From: UBA4479 sp963974935
GTDB taxonomy: Bacteria > Pseudomonadota > Alphaproteobacteria > Rhodospirillales > Casp-alpha2
DNA: 64,000 bases
Assembly: GCA_963974935.1 (NCBI GenBank)
Contig: CAXBEV010000007.1
Location: 100,459-164,458, forward strand
Reading direction: 5' to 3'
The notes beneath the pieces are model-generated. The model was not told where the DNA came from. It was given only the letters and a program-made list of their open reading frames with translations, and made no database searches. This document shows positions 1 to 8,479 of the stretch, piece by piece; the stretch's first letter is position 1, and every line of letters starts with the position of its first letter. The position numbers and the translations under genes are program-made.

Positions 1-419
1 CCCGACGCCACCGTATAGTCATTGTGCGCATGGCTGGCGGGACGACGGTACGATGTTTCCGGGTCGGTGACACGGATCGTGTGGTCGAAAATCTCAACCT
101 CACTGGCGCCGACGGCATCGGCAACGATCTCACGGATTTCCGGGTAATAAACCCGTTGGACTTCGGCGTCGTCTTCGAAGTTCATGACCACACTTGGCCG
201 CTTCAAAAACTGAAACCCTTCGCGGTTAAGGCTGAACGCGGCGGCACGGGTGCGACCATCGGCGATCAGGACTTCTTGTTCATCAAGACCGCTGCGGGTT
301 GGGGCATCGTCGCTGCCCTTCGGCACAATCACTTCGGGGGCGGTGCCGTCGGGAGCGGCAAATAATAACGGTGCACGCACGTGGCGTCCGGCGTCGTATT
401 CTTCAGCAAGGTTGCTCAT
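1..419 (-). CDS. CmcJ/NvfI-family oxidoreductase, 3' end missing
   Basis: The frame starts at an ATG ending at 419, behind an AGGAGTAA ribosome-binding site, and runs off the window edge after about 139 codons, so the C-terminal half is not visible. The visible part contains an R-x-V-Y-Y-P-E segment followed by R-R-P-A-S-H-A-H-N-D-Y-T. That pattern is typical of the CmcJ/NvfI family (relatives of the cephem methoxylase P8 chain and gibberellin desaturase-like proteins), which are non-haem oxygenase-related; the H-x-H-x-D cluster would suit a metal site. It is divergent from the LysR gene, and the 132-bp gap holds an inverted repeat, so it is the likely LysR target. The substrate cannot be read from sequence. 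Confidence 0.72.
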   Translation of the reverse strand, partial: MSNLAEEYDAGRHVRAPLLFAAPDGTAPEVIVPKGSDDAPTRSGLDEQEVLIADGRTRAAAFSLNREGFQFLKRPSVVMNFEDDAEVQRVYYPEIREIVADAVGASEVEIFDHTIRVTDPETSYRRPASHAHNDYTVAS

Positions 420-511
420 CTGCGTTACTCCTGTGGAATGGCTCATCGAGCTCTCTGTTGCCACCACCATGCGACACGCGACGCACACCAGCAATCCACA
501 ATATTGCGTTT

Positions 512-530
512 ATGCATTGCAATTTTGCAT
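512..530. promoter_or_regulatory. Inverted repeat in divergent LysR/CmcJ promoter region
   Basis: ATGCA and TGCAT arms are separated by 9 bases and lie between the two divergent start codons. Position and symmetry fit a LysR-type operator acting on the oxidoreductase gene and on the regulator itself. The site is inferred from symmetry only. Confidence 0.4.
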
Positions 531-551
531 GAACAACGCAAAACTGCAGCA

Positions 552-1514
552 ATGAACTTGGAAAGACTATCTTGGGATGACCTGAAATTCGCGCTGGCCT
601 TGGCGCGCCACCCAACGATGAACGCGGCGGCGAACACCTTGCATGTCCATCAAAGCACCGTCAGTCGGCGCATCCATGCGCTTGAAGACGCGCTCGGCGT
701 CAAACTGTTCACCATTGCCGAAGCCGGGATCATCATGACCGAAGCCGGCCGCGCCGTGGCCAGACGCGCGGAGCGGATCGAAGCGCTGACCGCCGACCTT
801 GAAACGGATATTGAGGCGTCGCGCACCGAAGACCGACAAGCGGTCCGCATCTCAGCCGTATCGACCTTCATCACCGGGTTTTTGAACGCGCACGCAACCT
901 CTTTCCTAAATAAAAACCCGCACATCCGCTTGGACTTTGTCGGCGAAGAACGCAACGTGGTGTTGGAACGCGGCGAAGCCGACATCGCCATTCGCCATGC
1001 CCGTCCCAGCAGCGGAGCCGCGCGTATCCGAAAACTCGCTGATCTGGCTTTGGGGATTTATGCAGCGCCTCACCTTCTGGATGAAAATAAGCAGCTCAGA
1101 CCAGATGCCCCTTGGGTCGGGTTCTCGCGCCCACTGGATTATCTGCCTGAACAACAATGGATCGATGCCAACGTGCCGGCAAAAAACGTCGCCGTCACCG
1201 TCGCCACCGGCGCGACCTATACCGATGCGGTAACGCGTGGTGTGGGTGCCGGCATCATCGGCTGCATGTTGGGGGATGCGCGGCCAAGCCTGGTCCGCGT
1301 CGCGCCGGGCACACCGATTATGCATCGGGAATCTTGGTTGATGGTCTTGGATGACACCCGCAAGCGCCCGGCGGTGCGCAACGTCATCACATGGCTGACC
1401 GAGATTTGTCGGGCACACGCAGCGGTGCTGTTGAGCGAGACCCCGCAGCCCTTAATCTCAAGCGCCGGGATCTCAAGCTCTGAAATATCAAGCTCTGGCG
1501 CTGAGCCCCAATAG
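552..1514 (+). CDS. LysR-family transcriptional regulator
   Basis: A 320-aa LysR regulator. An N-terminal winged helix-turn-helix spans about residues 5-65 (the recognition region reads HVHQSTVSRRI), and an effector-binding domain follows from about residue 90. The open frame extends upstream to 381, but the ATG at 552 was chosen because the HTH begins immediately after it and the upstream stretch would cover the divergent promoter. No strong Shine-Dalgarno is visible. The last 20 residues are a Ser/Ile-rich tail built from a repeated ISS unit that overlaps the 3' end of the convergent glucokinase gene by 27 bp. It probably controls the divergent CmcJ-like gene. Confidence 0.88.
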   Translation: MNLERLSWDDLKFALALARHPTMNAAANTLHVHQSTVSRRIHALEDALGVKLFTIAEAGIIMTEAGRAVARRAERIEALTADLETDIEASRTEDRQAVRISAVSTFITGFLNAHATSFLNKNPHIRLDFVGEERNVVLERGEADIAIRHARPSSGAARIRKLADLALGIYAAPHLLDENKQLRPDAPWVGFSRPLDYLPEQQWIDANVPAKNVAVTVATGATYTDAVTRGVGAGIIGCMLGDARPSLVRVAPGTPIMHRESWLMVLDDTRKRPAVRNVITWLTEICRAHAAVLLSETPQPLISSAGISSSEISSSGAEPQ

Positions 1515-2399
1515 CCCGGGCTGCGGATGCGTGACCCGATACACCGGCAGCACCGACAGATAATCCGAAAAACGTCCTTTATCGCAAAACCTTTTATGAA
1601 ACCGCTTGCCCTCGAAAGCGCTGCCGAGCCCAGTCAGCACACCGCCGGCCAAATAGACGCCTCCTTTCGCCCCCAGCGTCAACGCGGCGTCCGACGCGAC
1701 GGTCGCCAAAAAATCGGTAAACACATGCACGCTGGAAAGCGCCGTCGGCTCGCCTGCGATGGCGGCAGCGGCAATCGCCGCCGCGCTGAGTTCTTCACCG
1801 GTGCGCACCTTGTGCATGATCTCAAGGCCAGGGCCGGATAAAATACGTTCCGCCGACACATGCGGGTACAGGGTCCGCATGCGCACTAAGATCGCGTCTT
1901 CCTCGCCGGTGCGCCCGGCCAGGGTGACGTGCCCGCCCTCGCCTGCGAGTTCCATCCGCCCGCCGCCTTCGGTCAGGACCGAGGCCGCAACACCGAGGCC
2001 CGTGCCGGGTCCCAGCACCAGCATCGGCGCCGATACGTCCGGTTCACCGCCACCGATTTTCACCGTGCCGTCTTCACCGAGCAAAGGCAACGCGGCGGCG
2101 ATAGATTGAAAATCATTGATGACGGTGACGCGCTGAAAACCCATCGTGGCAGCAATATCTGCCGCATCAAAAGACCAACCGGCGTTCGTTAGATCCGCGC
2201 ACCCGTCCTCAACGGCACCGGCGACGGCAAACGCCGCGTCATGGGCCGATGCTGTGGCACCCAATGCAGTCAGCGCATCTTCGAGGGTCGCAACCAGCGG
2301 CTTCGCGCCGGTCGGCAATTCAACAGCATCGCCAATATCGCCCGGCTGGGGTGCCAGGGCGAACCGAGATCGCGTGCCGCCGATATCTGCAATCAACAT
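1488..2399 (-). CDS. glk: Glucokinase
   Basis: A 303-aa protein of the bacterial glucokinase family (PF02685 type, not ROK), phosphorylating glucose with ATP in the cytoplasm. Visible motifs are the phosphate-binding ADIGGT at residues 4-9, VINDF at 93-97 with the expected catalytic Asp at 96, the nucleotide-binding GPGTGLG at 130-136, GEGGH at 153-157 and YLAGGV near 249-254. Length is close to that of E. coli Glk. It stands alone on the minus strand and overlaps the LysR 3' end convergently; no other glycolytic gene is nearby. A modest SD (ATAGGC) precedes the ATG. Confidence 0.9.
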   Translation of the reverse strand: MLIADIGGTRSRFALAPQPGDIGDAVELPTGAKPLVATLEDALTALGATASAHDAAFAVAGAVEDGCADLTNAGWSFDAADIAATMGFQRVTVINDFQSIAAALPLLGEDGTVKIGGGEPDVSAPMLVLGPGTGLGVAASVLTEGGGRMELAGEGGHVTLAGRTGEEDAILVRMRTLYPHVSAERILSGPGLEIMHKVRTGEELSAAAIAAAAIAGEPTALSSVHVFTDFLATVASDAALTLGAKGGVYLAGGVLTGLGSAFEGKRFHKRFCDKGRFSDYLSVLPVYRVTHPQPGLLGLSARA

Positions 2400-2509
2400 T
2401 TTTGCAGCCTATCAAACCAAGACAAAATCAAAAGCCATGATATGGTCTCATCACAAAGCGTAGGCTATTCTTTGCCGGTGCCCGATTCCTGTGACCAGAG
2501 AGATAATCC

Positions 2510-3352
2510 ATGTCAGAGACCCTCCCCGAAGTTTCCGTCACCGATGCCGACCCCGCCACCCGCGCGATTTATAATCAAATCATGACGGCGACCGGCGTCG
2601 GCTCACCGGCATTGATCTATCGGCACTTTGCGGTCTTTCCGGGCTTTTTAGATTGGGTTTGGGACGTGGTCGGGGCTGACCTGAAAAGCGGTCAATTGGC
2701 GGCGCACGCGCTAGGGATCACCCACGACATTGCCGTCGCAAAATTGCCGCCCATGCAACGTGACGAGATCATAGCATACGGCGTCAGCGCCGAGGATTGC
2801 ACGGTTATCAAGGCGATGCTGGCGACCTACAATCGCATGAATCCGATCAATCTCGGGCTGATGACGACGGTTCGCGAAATTCTCGCAGGCACGGCGACGG
2901 CGGCGGAGAGCACGGCCGCATTGCCACGTCGCGACCCGGTCGCTGCTCCCACGGCCAGCAAGTTACCGGCGCCACTGAACCTGGACGAGATGCAGCCAGA
3001 TGTCCGCGCCGCCGTCCTCATGCTCAGTGCCGGCATTCCGAACACCGGTGGACAGGTTATTCCGACGCTCTATCGACATCTCGCGATCTGGCCACAGCTG
3101 TTGTTGGCGATCGCCCCTGGACTGGGCGATGCCATGCAGCGAGGCGAGATTAACTCTCGCATGGACGATTTGATGGCGGCGATGGCACCGGTGACTGCCG
3201 ACGTTCAAAGCCGCGCGCTGTCACGCGGCCTTGCACCCGCGCCGCTGGAAGACCCGGCGGCTATGGTGCGGACGCTGGATTCGTTCCTGTACACGATTCC
3301 GCAATTGGTCGTCGTCGGGACCGCGCTCGACGCGGCGATGGAACTCGATTAA
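2510..3352 (+). CDS. DehI-family (halocarboxylic-acid dehalogenase-like) protein
   Basis: A 280-aa, mostly helical protein with two related halves. One is centred on ALIYRHFAVFPGFLDW (residues 34-49) and the other on TLYRHLAIWPQLL (186-198). This internal pseudo-dimer and the YRH...P signature are characteristic of the DehI fold. DehI enzymes hydrolyse 2-haloacids, but many genome-encoded relatives have unknown substrates, and I could not align a convincing equivalent of the DehI catalytic Asp. The name is therefore a family assignment only. An AGAGAG ribosome-binding site precedes the ATG. It converges on the glutamate-synthase-like gene with a 4-bp overlap. Confidence 0.7.
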   Translation: MSETLPEVSVTDADPATRAIYNQIMTATGVGSPALIYRHFAVFPGFLDWVWDVVGADLKSGQLAAHALGITHDIAVAKLPPMQRDEIIAYGVSAEDCTVIKAMLATYNRMNPINLGLMTTVREILAGTATAAESTAALPRRDPVAAPTASKLPAPLNLDEMQPDVRAAVLMLSAGIPNTGGQVIPTLYRHLAIWPQLLLAIAPGLGDAMQRGEINSRMDDLMAAMAPVTADVQSRALSRGLAPAPLEDPAAMVRTLDSFLYTIPQLVVVGTALDAAMELD

Positions 3353-4953
3353 TCCGCAGCTGCGCTGCTGGTATGTCCCAGCCGATGAAACGATTCCGCA
3401 TGCGCGACACGCCAATGCATGGCGTATTCTTCGGGGCAATCGGCACGGTCCAACTGACCTGGCTCTAAGCGCACCAAAGACGTGCCACTCAGATGAGGTT
3501 CGCGAAAATTGATCATGTTGAACGTGATCTCGTGTGGTGAGGTCAGGCCCATTGCGCCGACCATCTCGGCAAAACCGGTCATGGTATTACGGTGGAAGTT
3601 CGCGACCCGTTGCGCTTTGTCGCCGACGTGCAGACCAGACTGACGTAACGGATCTTGCGTCGCGACCCCGGTCGGGCAACGGTTGGTGTGACATGCCCGC
3701 GCCTGGATGCAGCCGATTGAGAACATAAACCCGCGTGCAGAATTACACCAATCTGCACCCAGCCCCATGGCGCGCGCCATATCCGCACCAGAAACAATCT
3801 TACCGCTGGCGCCAAGCTTGATCCGATCACGGATACCCGCCCCGATCAGTGCCATATTGACAAAGTGCAAGCCGTCACGCAGCGGCAACCCGACCGAATT
3901 CGAAAACTCCAGCGGCGCAGCGCCGGTGCCGCCTTCTTTGCCGTCAATGACGATAAAGTCCGGATACACATCGCGCTTCAGCATCGCCTTGATGACCGCC
4001 ATGAATTCACGGCGGTGACCGACACACAGCTTAAAGCCGACCGGCTTGCCGCCTGAAAGCTCGCGCAACTGAGAGATAAAATCGATCAGCCCTAACGGCG
4101 TTGAAAATTCTGAATGCGCGGCGGGTGAAATGCAGTCGGTGCCGATTGGCACGCCACGCGCATCGGCGATTTCCTGGGTCACCTTGGCACCCGGCAACAT
4201 GCCGCCGTGACCGGGCTTTGCACCCTGCGACAGCTTAATCTCGATCATCTTGATCTGCGGATGCTTTGCTTTTTCGGCGAAGATATCGGCGTCGAAGCCG
4301 CCTTTATTAGTGCGACAGCCGAAATAGCCCGAGCCCAATTCCCAAATAATGTCGCCGCCCTGACTCCAATGATACTTAGAAATGCCGCCCTCACCGGTGT
4401 CGTGCGCAAAGCCACCTATCTTAGCGCCGCGATTAAGCGCTGCGATGGCGTTGCCGCTGAGCGAGCCGAAGCTCATCGCAGAAATATTCAGCAAAGAACA
4501 GCTATATGGCTGCTTGCAATCCGGCCCACCGACCGTGATCCGCAGCGCGTTAGGATCAACGTGTTCGGGCTTAAACGAATGACTGAAAAACGTATAGTCG
4601 GATGCATAGACATCTTGCTGGGTGCCGAACGGGATGGTCTGCAGTTCGTTCTTGGCGCGTTGATACACCAATGAGCGTTGCTCGCGATTAAACGGAAACG
4701 CATCGGCGTCGCTTTCGATCAAATATTGTCTGATCTCGGGTCGGATGCCTTCAAACACCCAGCGCATATGCGAGATAATCGGATAGTTGCGCCAAAGCGT
4801 GTGGCGCGCTTGCAAGACGTCATAAATGCCCAGCGCCGTAAACGGGACCGCCACCATCAGGACCCAAGGTCCGGCGGCAAATCCGGCCCCGGTGAGGATC
4901 ACACCGACCCCCACGCCCAACGCCATCCCGATCAATGCGAAATACCGCCCCAT
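3349..4953 (-). CDS. FMN-binding glutamate synthase family protein (membrane-anchored GltB core)
   Basis: A 534-aa protein. Residues about 1-45 form one or two membrane helices. The rest is the FMN and iron-sulfur core of the glutamate synthase alpha subunit without the amidotransferase and GXGXG domains. Conserved segments include DTGEGGISKYH, IEIKLSQGAKPGHGG, and the cluster cysteines near residues 415, 421 and 426 (GCIQARACHTNRCPTG), matching the [3Fe-4S] pattern of GltB. Start chosen at the ATG behind GAGGGAGCG; an upstream ATG 14 codons away lacks an SD. Its reaction is not established; related proteins include GltB-like oxidoreductases and N-methylglutamate synthase subunits. It lies 88 bp downstream of the GGT gene, so it may be co-transcribed with it. 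Confidence 0.85.
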   Translation of the reverse strand: MGRYFALIGMALGVGVGVILTGAGFAAGPWVLMVAVPFTALGIYDVLQARHTLWRNYPIISHMRWVFEGIRPEIRQYLIESDADAFPFNREQRSLVYQRAKNELQTIPFGTQQDVYASDYTFFSHSFKPEHVDPNALRITVGGPDCKQPYSCSLLNISAMSFGSLSGNAIAALNRGAKIGGFAHDTGEGGISKYHWSQGGDIIWELGSGYFGCRTNKGGFDADIFAEKAKHPQIKMIEIKLSQGAKPGHGGMLPGAKVTQEIADARGVPIGTDCISPAAHSEFSTPLGLIDFISQLRELSGGKPVGFKLCVGHRREFMAVIKAMLKRDVYPDFIVIDGKEGGTGAAPLEFSNSVGLPLRDGLHFVNMALIGAGIRDRIKLGASGKIVSGADMARAMGLGADWCNSARGFMFSIGCIQARACHTNRCPTGVATQDPLRQSGLHVGDKAQRVANFHRNTMTGFAEMVGAMGLTSPHEITFNMINFREPHLSGTSLVRLEPGQLDRADCPEEYAMHWRVAHAESFHRLGHTSSAAAD

Positions 4954-5041
4954 CCGTTCGCTCCCTCTTATGCCCCGGGATTCTATCGATCCCATTCAGC
5001 GATGATAGGCCGATGATCAATACTGTCCAGCGCGGAAAGGC

Positions 5042-6622
5042 TCAAAACGCAGCGACAGCCCCGTCGCTGCGGGGATCGGTTGCACCCTCGAAAACGCCGT
5101 TCGGACGCAACGCGACGGCGCCGGCATGCCCCATGGTCGAGTTAAACGCGTCCATCATATCGATGGTATGGCCAGCTTCTCGCAATTGTTGCACCAATGT
5201 CGGCTCAAACCGACTTTCCACTTTCAAGGTCGTGCTTTCCTCGCCCCACGTCCGACCCAAAAGCCAGCGCGGCGCGGTGACAGATTCCTGCAGCCTTTGT
5301 TGGAAGAAGGCATAGCGCGCGAACACGGCGGCCTGGGTCTGCGGCTGCCCTTCGCCGCCCATAGTGCCGTAGCTCAGCACCGTGCCGTCGTTGAGCGATG
5401 CCATCGCCGGATTCAGCGTATGGAATGGTCGCTTGCCCGGCGCCAAGACGTTCGGATGCTCTGCGTCCAATGTGAAGCCGTGGCCCCGATTTTGCCACAG
5501 CACACCGGTTTCCGGCACGACGACGCCCGAACCGTATTCCCAAAAAATGCTTTGAATAAACGAGACCGCGCGACCGTCCGCATCAATCGCGCCCATCCAG
5601 ATGGTGTCACCCGGCTTTGTCGGCACCGGCCATGCAAGGGCTTTACCCATATCAATATTGGCGGCCAGATCGTCCAAAAACCCGTCATCCAACCACGCTT
5701 GCACGTCTTGGCTCATAAAGGCCGGGTCGGTAAGTTCGGCATTGCGCAGGATGAAGGCTTGCTTGGTAGCCTCGACCAGACCGTGCACGAAATCAAATCC
5801 TTCGGCAGTTTTCACGCCCAAGCGATCAAACAACGCCAAGATCATCAACGAACTGACGCCCTGCGTTGGCGGCGGCATGTTATAGACGGTGCCGGCACTC
5901 GTCTTAACCTGAAGCGCTGCGACCTGCTTGGCTTGATAGGCTTCCAAATCTGACAAACGTAACGGGCTGCCGATATCGGTCAGCACCTTGGCGTTCGCGC
6001 GTGCGATATCGCCCCGATAGAAATCATCCAGGCCGGCTTCGACCAAATGGGCCAACGTGGCGCCCAAAGCGGGCTGGCGCAGCACATCGCCGGGCGCGGG
6101 TACCGCACCGTCACGTAAATAGGTCTCGGCAAAGCCCGGGACATTGATCAGCCCGTCGAGTTTATCCAGCGTCAGTTCATGTTGGCCGACGGTGACCGGC
6201 ACGCCATCGTTTGCATGACGGATCGCGTCTTCGAGCAAGCGCGATAACGGCAGTTTACCGCCACCGATCTTGAGCGCCTCGGCCCAGCCGCCGATGGTGC
6301 CTGCGACGGTCAGCGCAGCGCCCGGGCCACGCGACGGTATCTGATCCAAGCCTTGATCTTGATAGAAAGCTGGGCTTGCCAGCCCGGCACTTTGGCCCGC
6401 TGCATCGATACCAACCGGTGCCTTGCCCTTTTCGGCGATCAGCCAAAACCCGTCACCACCGACCGCGTTCATGTGCGGATACACAACGGCAATTGCGGCT
6501 GCCATGGCGACCATGGCTTCAACCGCGTTGCCGCCGTCACGCAGCACGCGGACGCCCGCTTCAGACGCCAAGTGATGGGGGGCGGTCACCATGCCGCCAA
6601 GGGCGGTCGGGGTATTCAGCAT
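5042..6622 (-). CDS. Gamma-glutamyltransferase family protein (Ntn-hydrolase)
   Basis: A 526-aa GGT-family protein without a recognisable signal peptide, unlike the secreted E. coli enzyme. GGT-like segments include GGNAVEA (residues 30-36) and GGDGF (55-59). The expected autoprocessing nucleophile is Thr340 in the sequence GDTIWMGAID, and a later GGEGQPQ motif matches the small-subunit oxyanion region. Such proteins cleave or transfer gamma-glutamyl groups or related amides. A strong GAGGAG SD precedes the ATG. The TauE/SafE exporter ends only 17 bp upstream, so the two genes are very likely one transcript; this suggests handling of a sulfur-containing gamma-glutamyl or acylated compound (inference). 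Confidence 0.86.
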   Translation of the reverse strand: MLNTPTALGGMVTAPHHLASEAGVRVLRDGGNAVEAMVAMAAAIAVVYPHMNAVGGDGFWLIAEKGKAPVGIDAAGQSAGLASPAFYQDQGLDQIPSRGPGAALTVAGTIGGWAEALKIGGGKLPLSRLLEDAIRHANDGVPVTVGQHELTLDKLDGLINVPGFAETYLRDGAVPAPGDVLRQPALGATLAHLVEAGLDDFYRGDIARANAKVLTDIGSPLRLSDLEAYQAKQVAALQVKTSAGTVYNMPPPTQGVSSLMILALFDRLGVKTAEGFDFVHGLVEATKQAFILRNAELTDPAFMSQDVQAWLDDGFLDDLAANIDMGKALAWPVPTKPGDTIWMGAIDADGRAVSFIQSIFWEYGSGVVVPETGVLWQNRGHGFTLDAEHPNVLAPGKRPFHTLNPAMASLNDGTVLSYGTMGGEGQPQTQAAVFARYAFFQQRLQESVTAPRWLLGRTWGEESTTLKVESRFEPTLVQQLREAGHTIDMMDAFNSTMGHAGAVALRPNGVFEGATDPRSDGAVAAF

Positions 6623-6639
6623 CCGTCTAACTCCTCAAA

Positions 6640-7488
6640 TCACATCAGACCAAATGATTTAGCTGTCGCATACAACATGCGCGCCGCCGTGATGGCAAGG
6701 AACACGGCGAATGCAATACGTAGCGCGCGGGCGTTAATGGTGTTGGCGATCTTTGCGCCCACAGGCGCCATCAGCATGGTCGTGGGTACGATCATCGCGA
6801 AACCGATCATGTTGGCGTAACCAATGCTGAGCGGCGGCAAGTCGGGATTGCCGATGCCCGACGCGATAAACGCAATGGTGCCGGGGATCGCGATCACGAG
6901 ACCCAACAACGACGCCGTGCCGACGGCGCGGCGGATCGGAAAATTAAATGCGCTCAACGTCGGCACACCCAAAGTGCCACCGCCAATGCCCATGGTCACC
7001 GAAATCCCACCCAACACAAAACCGATCAGCTGTTTGACGATGCCCCCCGGCAGGCCGTCCCGAATAAAGGTGCCATCCTTGCGGGTCGCCATGTTGAGGC
7101 TGACCAACACCGCAACGACACCGAAAATACCGGTGAGGACCCGCGCGTCCGCACCGCTGCCGAGCCAGGCGCCGATCAGTGCGCCCGCGCCGACCGCCGG
7201 CCACCAGCTTTTAATGAGATCAAGATCGAGCGAGCCCCGCTTATAGTGCGCCCTGGCCGAAACAATCGACGTTGGTACGATGGTAGCAAGCGAGGTGCCG
7301 ATGGCGACATGCATCAAGGCACTTTCCTGGACACCCAGAAACGGCAGCAGGTTGTACAAAATCGGCACGATAACGATACCGCCGCCCACACCAAGCAGGC
7401 CCGCCAACACACCGGCCACGGCACCCGTCGCCAATAGCGCGGCGGCAAAAGCCGCCAACTCAGCTGGATTCGCCGCAAAAAAGTCCAT
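6640..7488 (-). CDS. TSUP-family (TauE/SafE) membrane permease
   Basis: A 282-aa, very hydrophobic protein with about eight membrane helices. It shows the duplicated TSUP architecture with glycine-rich GLLGVGGGIVIVP in the first half and GIGGGTLGVP in the second. Family members export sulfite, sulfoacetate or other small organosulfur/organic anions across the inner membrane. The start was set at the ATG preceding MDFFAAN, because the upstream extension is polar and an ACGGAAA sequence lies before this ATG. It is the first gene of a probable operon with the GGT-family gene, 17 bp away. Confidence 0.88.
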   Translation of the reverse strand: MDFFAANPAELAAFAAALLATGAVAGVLAGLLGVGGGIVIVPILYNLLPFLGVQESALMHVAIGTSLATIVPTSIVSARAHYKRGSLDLDLIKSWWPAVGAGALIGAWLGSGADARVLTGIFGVVAVLVSLNMATRKDGTFIRDGLPGGIVKQLIGFVLGGISVTMGIGGGTLGVPTLSAFNFPIRRAVGTASLLGLVIAIPGTIAFIASGIGNPDLPPLSIGYANMIGFAMIVPTTMLMAPVGAKIANTINARALRIAFAVFLAITAARMLYATAKSFGLM

Positions 7489-7662
7489 AAATATTTCCGT
7501 TTGTCTGTAACAACGACCCGGCAAAGTGCCAAAACAACGGCGTTTCTAACGACCTAACGCTGAAAGCACAAACCCCGCTTCGCAAAAATACACCCTTTAC
7601 CCCGGGCCCCGTTTCGTCCGAAGCTGCATATTGAGCAACTTATTTTAACGCGGAGGTCAGCC

Positions 7663-7791
7663 ATGATCCGCACCGACGAAGAATACCGCAACGCCATTGG
7701 CAGTGCACTGCACCTTAGCCAAGACGATTGGGCGGGGCCTTTACACTTTCTGCAAAAGGCTGCTGAAACACGAAAGGGCGCTGCGGAATGA
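7663..7791 (+). CDS. Small hypothetical protein (42 aa) translationally coupled to DUF1028 gene
   Basis: A 42-codon frame with an excellent ribosome-binding site (CGGAGG, 7 bases before ATG). Its TGA overlaps the ATG of the next gene (ATGA at 7788-7791), the arrangement expected for translational coupling. The peptide begins MIRTDEEYRNAIG and is charged and helix-compatible, without membrane segment or cysteine. I do not recognise a family. It could be a genuine small partner protein or a leader that controls translation of the DUF1028 gene. The SD quality and precise overlap argue that it is translated. Confidence 0.6.
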   Translation: MIRTDEEYRNAIGSALHLSQDDWAGPLHFLQKAAETRKGAAE

Positions 7792-8471
7792 CATTTTCTC
7801 TGGTCGCACGATGCCCAGACAGCGGTAAGTTTGGGGTCATCGTCGCTTCTTCCAGTCCGGCGGTCGCCGCACGGTGCGCTTTCGCCGAAGCTGGAATCGG
7901 TGCGATAGCGACACAAAATGTCACCGATCCTTCGCTGGGACCCCGTGGCCTTAAGCTGTTGCGAGCTGAGGCAGACGCCCTTGAGGTCATCGACACCCTA
8001 TGTGACAGCGCAGAGTATATGGAATACCGGCAATTGCTGGTGGTCGATCGGTACGGCGGCACGGCGTCGCATTCCGGCGCGCAACTGCTCGGTCTCGGCA
8101 CCGAGGCGGCCATTCCCAACGCCGTTGCCGGCGGCAACATGCTAGCAGACATTGGTGTGCCACAAGCGATGATCACGTCATTTGCGGACACATCTGAAAC
8201 CGGTGCTGACATCGGCGAATGCCTAATCTCCGCGCTTGAAGCCGGGCGCGACGCCGGCGGCGAAGCCGGCCCGGTCCATTCCGCTGGTATGTTGATTGTC
8301 GACAAGGTTTCATGGCCAGTGGCAAATCTCCGCATCGATTGGACCGAAAACGATCCGGTCACAGAACTCGCCGCCCTTTGGGCACGTTACAAACCGTTGA
8401 TGGATGACTATGTGACCCGCGCCCTCGACCCTACATCAGCGCCCAGCTACGGTGTGCCCGGCGACGCGTAA
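7788..8471 (+). CDS. DUF1028 domain-containing protein
   Basis: A 227-aa protein matching the DUF1028 family, which is predicted to be Ntn-hydrolase-like. The N-terminus MTFSLVARCPDSGKFGVIVAS, the internal ATQNVTDPSLG segment and the GGNML motif are typical of the family. Function is unproven; members often sit beside amidohydrolases, RidA proteins and peptide or amide utilisation genes. There is no signal peptide in this reading. It is coupled to the 42-aa ORF by a 4-bp overlap and converges on the GMC oxidoreductase gene 8 bp away. Confidence 0.88.
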   Translation: MTFSLVARCPDSGKFGVIVASSSPAVAARCAFAEAGIGAIATQNVTDPSLGPRGLKLLRAEADALEVIDTLCDSAEYMEYRQLLVVDRYGGTASHSGAQLLGLGTEAAIPNAVAGGNMLADIGVPQAMITSFADTSETGADIGECLISALEAGRDAGGEAGPVHSAGMLIVDKVSWPVANLRIDWTENDPVTELAALWARYKPLMDDYVTRALDPTSAPSYGVPGDA

Positions 8472-8479
8472 ATCGCCGT

